From NCBI GenBank assembly GCA_029783825.1, contig JAREIK010002463.1, positions 405,501-469,500 of the forward strand: 64,000 nt of DNA, in the 5' to 3' direction. Positions 60,511 to 64,000 of the stretch are shown piece after piece. Each line of letters begins with the position of its first letter. Position 1 is the stretch's first letter. The translations under genes were made by a program, and so were the position numbers. Source of the stretch: Sapria himalayana (lineage: Eukaryota > Streptophyta > Magnoliopsida > Malpighiales > Rafflesiaceae). The notes beneath the pieces are model-generated. The model saw nothing but the letters and a program-made list of their open reading frames with translations, had not been told where the DNA came from and ran no database searches.

Positions 60511-62640
60511 AGTCATTAAAATACATTTGTAAGTGCTCTTTCTTTATCTTAAAAATAAGTGATGTGAAATTATGTGTGATTACCCATAAAAAGAAAACAT
60601 ATTATGCTTAAGCAACATTACAAGCCAAGACAAGATATTAATCTATGTTGCACTCTCATTGTCTCTAAAATTCATAGCTATGATGTTATTATAAAAAGAT
60701 AACATATTAAAATTCCAATTTTGGCCTGAGTTTTAGAGAGGTTAAGGTCTAAACAGTTTTATACTTGAAAATCAAAAATCGCATCAAAGTATGATCTTTA
60801 ATAGATATGTGCCACATAGATTCCTTAGATGATCAATTATAATAATATTATTTTCTCATAAATATCTTTAATTTTGGAATTATTATGAAATCTGGCATAT
60901 AAGTTTCATTTATATAAAATATTTCTTACAAAAATATATGAATATTATCAAGACACAAATACTAATTAAAATATACTAATGAAAATACTACAATCGTATA
61001 AAACTATGATAAAATAAAATAAAATATCTATGATGCTGCCTTCTGGATGACAAGCTCAAAAACTATTATCAAATAAAATATCATGAATATGTGCACAATC
61101 ATATAAAAAGGCATATGTCAAATTTAGGCTAATAGAGCATCAACAAACTATCAAATAACTGAACATTCTAAATTATTTGATAATAAAATAATTTGGGCAT
61201 CATTCAGACTTAGTTTAACATGTAGGCTTATTTCTTTTTCACCTGTTTTCATTTTTATTATTATGTTATTTGGGTGCATCTGGCATGTTGGGTGATATAA
61301 TACATATGATGTCAGAACAATCAATGGGATGATGAGGGCAATTGGCTGTGACCGTGGAGGTGTATCTTCCACAATACTGGTGATCATGCTTCGGCATCTG
61401 GCGTTGATGATGGCAATGCTATCATACTTTGTAGATAGAGGTAAAGCACCTGGTTTTATTTTTTCATGCACAGTGGATGATTTGTGGTCATTGGATGTGT
61501 GACAGCAAGATTGTGGTGATCCAATGGCTGACAACTGTCTAAATAGTAGTTCCCTACTACAGGTGGCATGATGGTGCCTTGATAGCTCCAAATCCCAATT
61601 TATTTTTGTAATTAAAACTGCATTGGACCTCCAATCTTAAAATTTAGCATGGAGTCATGGTGTCATGTGGCTTGTTTTTTGTTTGGTATTTTTAAGATTT
61701 ATTTGTTGTTGTTGTGTAACTTCTAAAAAATAAAAAAGATCAACGGATCACTAGAAATAATTCACTCAAAATTAAAGGCATTATGATTTTTTTGTCGGCT
61801 ACTACATCAGTAATAATTTGATTTGTGGGTCAATATTATGTGAGACACCCATCCGAGGAGTCTCCATGACTTGAGATTGATGAGTGGATGATGAGGAGAG
61901 GTGCGACACTTTTGCGTGGGCTTGGTGGCGCCTAGGTTTTAGGCGTGCCTAACTCTCACCTTTAATACCTATGTAGGTACCAACATATCTCTGATAATCT
62001 ATTGCCTCGAATGTATCTAGCATATTTAGTTTTCGTGATAATGTGTAGGAATGTTTTTGACTTGTCCATGTCGATGCATTCATTCAGGACCTCTTAGTTG
62101 TATGACAATACTGCACTGTTATTCTCATGCAATTAACTAACCAGGATAAGACATTGAATTCTGCTGTATGGATACCATTGTAAGAGATGACTATTTGAGT
62201 GATATGTGTGTTGACAGACCAAATTGCATAGGAGAGCTTGGATAAGCATAGGTATGCTATTCTGTACATACATGCATAGGGAGAGCGGTACACTATTTTA
62301 TTGACTTGTATTCTTGGTGAGAAGGTGTGTTCTCAGTATTAAAATTTCATCATAAAATTATTTTTAATCACTCATTTTATGTAGGAACTAGGTTGTGATA
62401 TTATTTTTTTTTTGTCTGGTGCATGTGTAAGATCGACAAACAAGATGAATGACTTGCCTAGTAATTAAGTGGGAGCATCCTAAAAAAACAATTCACAGTC
62501 AAAAATATCATTCAGAAAAATTTGTTCACCAGAGAAGCTCAGCACAGAGTTTTGTTTGTTCAGATTTCAGAATCATTTGAAAAGGTTGAAGGCTCACAGG
62601 CGCATGTTAATTTGCAATTCACAATCAATAATACTAATTT
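60511..62640. other. Unassigned stretch with a 146-codon open frame
   Basis: AT-rich on the left. 61290-61590 is less AT-rich and holds the longest open frame of the window (61591-61151, minus). Its translation (His/Ser/Cys-rich start, then IALIIPLIVLTSYVLYH, possibly hydrophobic by chance) resembles no family I know, lacks intron context and has no promoter signal. 61860-61960 contains GGTGGCGCCTAGGTTTTAGG. I do not call a gene here. Confidence 0.4.
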
Positions 62641-63140
62641 TACTTGCCAAGAGTTGTAAAAGAATTTTTCATTCACGAAAACAACATGAACATGTTCAAA
62701 TGCATAAACTTGCCCATTCTTGACCAAATACGTTCACAAAATTCCATTGACGACTGCAAAAATGCAAACCAGAAGGCTTTACTAAAAGAAAATTTCAAAA
62801 ATATTATTTACTCAAAATGTAGTACGCGACTAGGGTCTAATTGGAACAATAGCAGCATTTCATGAATAAGCTTGCAAAAAATGCCCGCTTATTTCTACTT
62901 TGTTGGTTCGCCATCTAAAATTAAGAGAAATTTGGGTAAGAGTACATTAAAATACAAACATTTTGATTTTAGTAACCAAAAATTCCTTTTTAGAACGAGG
63001 TGCTCAAATCTAAAATTAAGGAAACATTAAATAAGAGTACATTAATATATGTGTGTGTGTGTGTGTTTGAGTATTGCTCCCAAAGTAATTAAATAAAGAC
63101 TGTGTAGATGATGATGATGATATTTGAGATTTGTTGTGTT
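62641..63140. other. Non-coding stretch with (GT)n
   Basis: Contains a (GT)n tract (63049-63067) and a (GAT)n run near 63108-63121; nothing coding recognised. Confidence 0.55.
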
Positions 63141-63144
63141 GATA

Positions 63145-63240
63145 AAAGAAAAGTAGCAGACCTAACCGCGCAAGACCAGACCACCTTTCAGTGACACCTA
63201 ACTTCAAAAACGCAGTGTTACCAACAGGCAGTATAAGGCA
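63145..63240 (-). repeat. Inverted copy of the AGTCTGCTACTT module
   Basis: On the minus strand, TATACTGCCTGTTGG, GTGTCACTGAAAGGTGGTCT and GGTCTGCTACTTTTC follow the same order as in 55240-55312 and 56935-57005 (plus) and 60423-60500 (minus). Confidence 0.5.
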
Positions 63241-63404
63241 CCTATTGTGTATGAATCATCAATATGAGAGACTCTTGTCCAATGATGCCCAAGGTCATTA
63301 ACAAATGTAAAATCAATTAATTGCAATTAAAGTTCAGGATGTAAAAACTAAAAACTTATAAAAATATGACATATTGTTATTCTTGGATGAGAAGCAAAGA
63401 AAAG

Positions 63405-63470
63405 AATAATAAAAAAATAATAAAAAAATAATAAAAAAATAATAAAAAAATAATAAAAAAATAAAAAAAA
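63405..63470. repeat. (TAATAAAAAAA)n minisatellite
   Basis: About five in-register copies of an 11-base A-rich unit. Confidence 0.9.
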
Positions 63471-63654
63471 AATATATTGAAATATTGAAATCACAAAAGT
63501 ATGGGCAACTCTATAAGATGCAGATTACAAAAAATATATCAACATTAAAACACATAAAAATTAAAATATCTAAATACTACATTACAATCAAGATATGTGC
63601 TCTATTAGGACCATCATGTGAAATAGAGTTTGAACTTGACTGAAACCATCAAGC

Positions 63655-63992
63655 CATTAAATCATCTCTAACACACACTCTATTTTTCACTTTTAGATAT
63701 TTTAGCTAGCCAAACATAAAAAATTCTTCTCCAACCCACTCTCTATTTTCTAGTTTACTCAAATGGCTCAACAAATGTGGAATACATTTGAACTCTCTAA
63801 ATCTTGTATCTCCCTTTTTTTTCTCTTTATCTCTCTCTATATACATGTTTGAATTTTTAAAAAATATTAGAAGTTAGGGGTAAAAGTTCGAGTGTATTCT
63901 GAAAAATTACTAGCTAAAATAATGAATTTAATATTAAAAAATATTTTGAGTAGCTATTTTGTTAAGTGTGTTTGGAGATACTCTTAGGTATC
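63655..63992. mobile_element. Possible MITE at the right edge
   Basis: TTAAATCATCTCTAACACAC at the left pairs imperfectly with GTGTGTTTGGAGATACTCTTA at the right. The body contains text typical of short plant MITEs (TTTTAGCTAGCCAAAC near 63701 inverted as GTAGCTATTTTGTT near 63950; CTCCAACCCACTCTCTATTT). A TAA/TTA-type target site is possible but not exact, so a Harbinger/Tourist assignment is only a guess. Confidence 0.4.
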
Positions 63993-64000
63993 TAGTTCAG

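Noticed and set aside
61840..61960. GC-rich patch with GGCGCCTAGG as a possible hAT or gene promoter
   Set aside because: Too short, with no second end, TATA box or open frame in context.
1..64000. tRNA, rRNA or snRNA genes
   Set aside because: I saw no A/B box pair with cloverleaf arms and no rRNA signature words; the only tRNA-related text is the primer binding site at 28411-28418.

Overview
The window is nuclear DNA from a flowering plant, strongly AT-rich, and made almost entirely of old, nested transposable elements. The evidence is plant-type En/Spm (CACTA) subterminal repeats with a PTTA-type transposase gene, Tekay/Del-like and Athila-like Ty3/gypsy elements, Ty1/copia, L1-type and RTE-type LINEs, and hAT-like sequence. 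The species cannot be named from the sequence. I find no intact host protein gene, no tRNA or rRNA gene and no CRISPR array. Almost all open frames are chance frames or short intact pieces of decayed element proteins.

Layout. 1-14231 is a plus-strand Tekay/Del-like Ty3/gypsy element (gag tail, protease, RT, RNase H, integrase, 3' LTR 11082-14231). Near its pol end it carries a 5'-truncated L1 LINE (3664-10925), and that LINE is split by a complete CACTA element (3889-10218) with matching inverted ends and a 3-bp GTA target duplication. Directly after the 3' LTR comes an RTE LINE fragment (14232-15045). 19540-30270 holds the same arrangement inverted: RTE (19540-20576), 3' LTR (20577-24164), internal gag/protease remnants, primer binding site, and a truncated 5' LTR (28426-30270). 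Between the arms, 16556-19505 is a second composite, RTE + 5' part of the same LTR + an unidentified repeat 'X'. It recurs inverted at 42960-47530.

30300-34750 is a plus-strand Ty1/copia element interrupted by an opposite-strand copia piece. 36300-41295 is an Athila-like gypsy element (gag, then RT and integrase) interrupted by the 3' part of another copia element with its LTR (37430-39274). 48200-49420 contains a 1,024-bp non-autonomous hAT element with an 8-bp target duplication inside another GC-richer repeat. 50785-58600 holds hAT-like subterminal pieces, a family of about 1.7-kb direct repeats and a possible hAT transposase C-terminus. One compact, less AT-rich block at 51490-51850 looks promoter-like and is the best candidate for host-gene sequence. 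58600-64000 is AT-rich with dispersed short repeats and a possible MITE at the right edge.

Nothing here is a working gene system. The value lies in the insertion order: the same LTR/RTE junctions occur twice in inverted copies, so composite blocks were duplicated as units, and CACTA, hAT, foldback and copia elements later entered individual copies.
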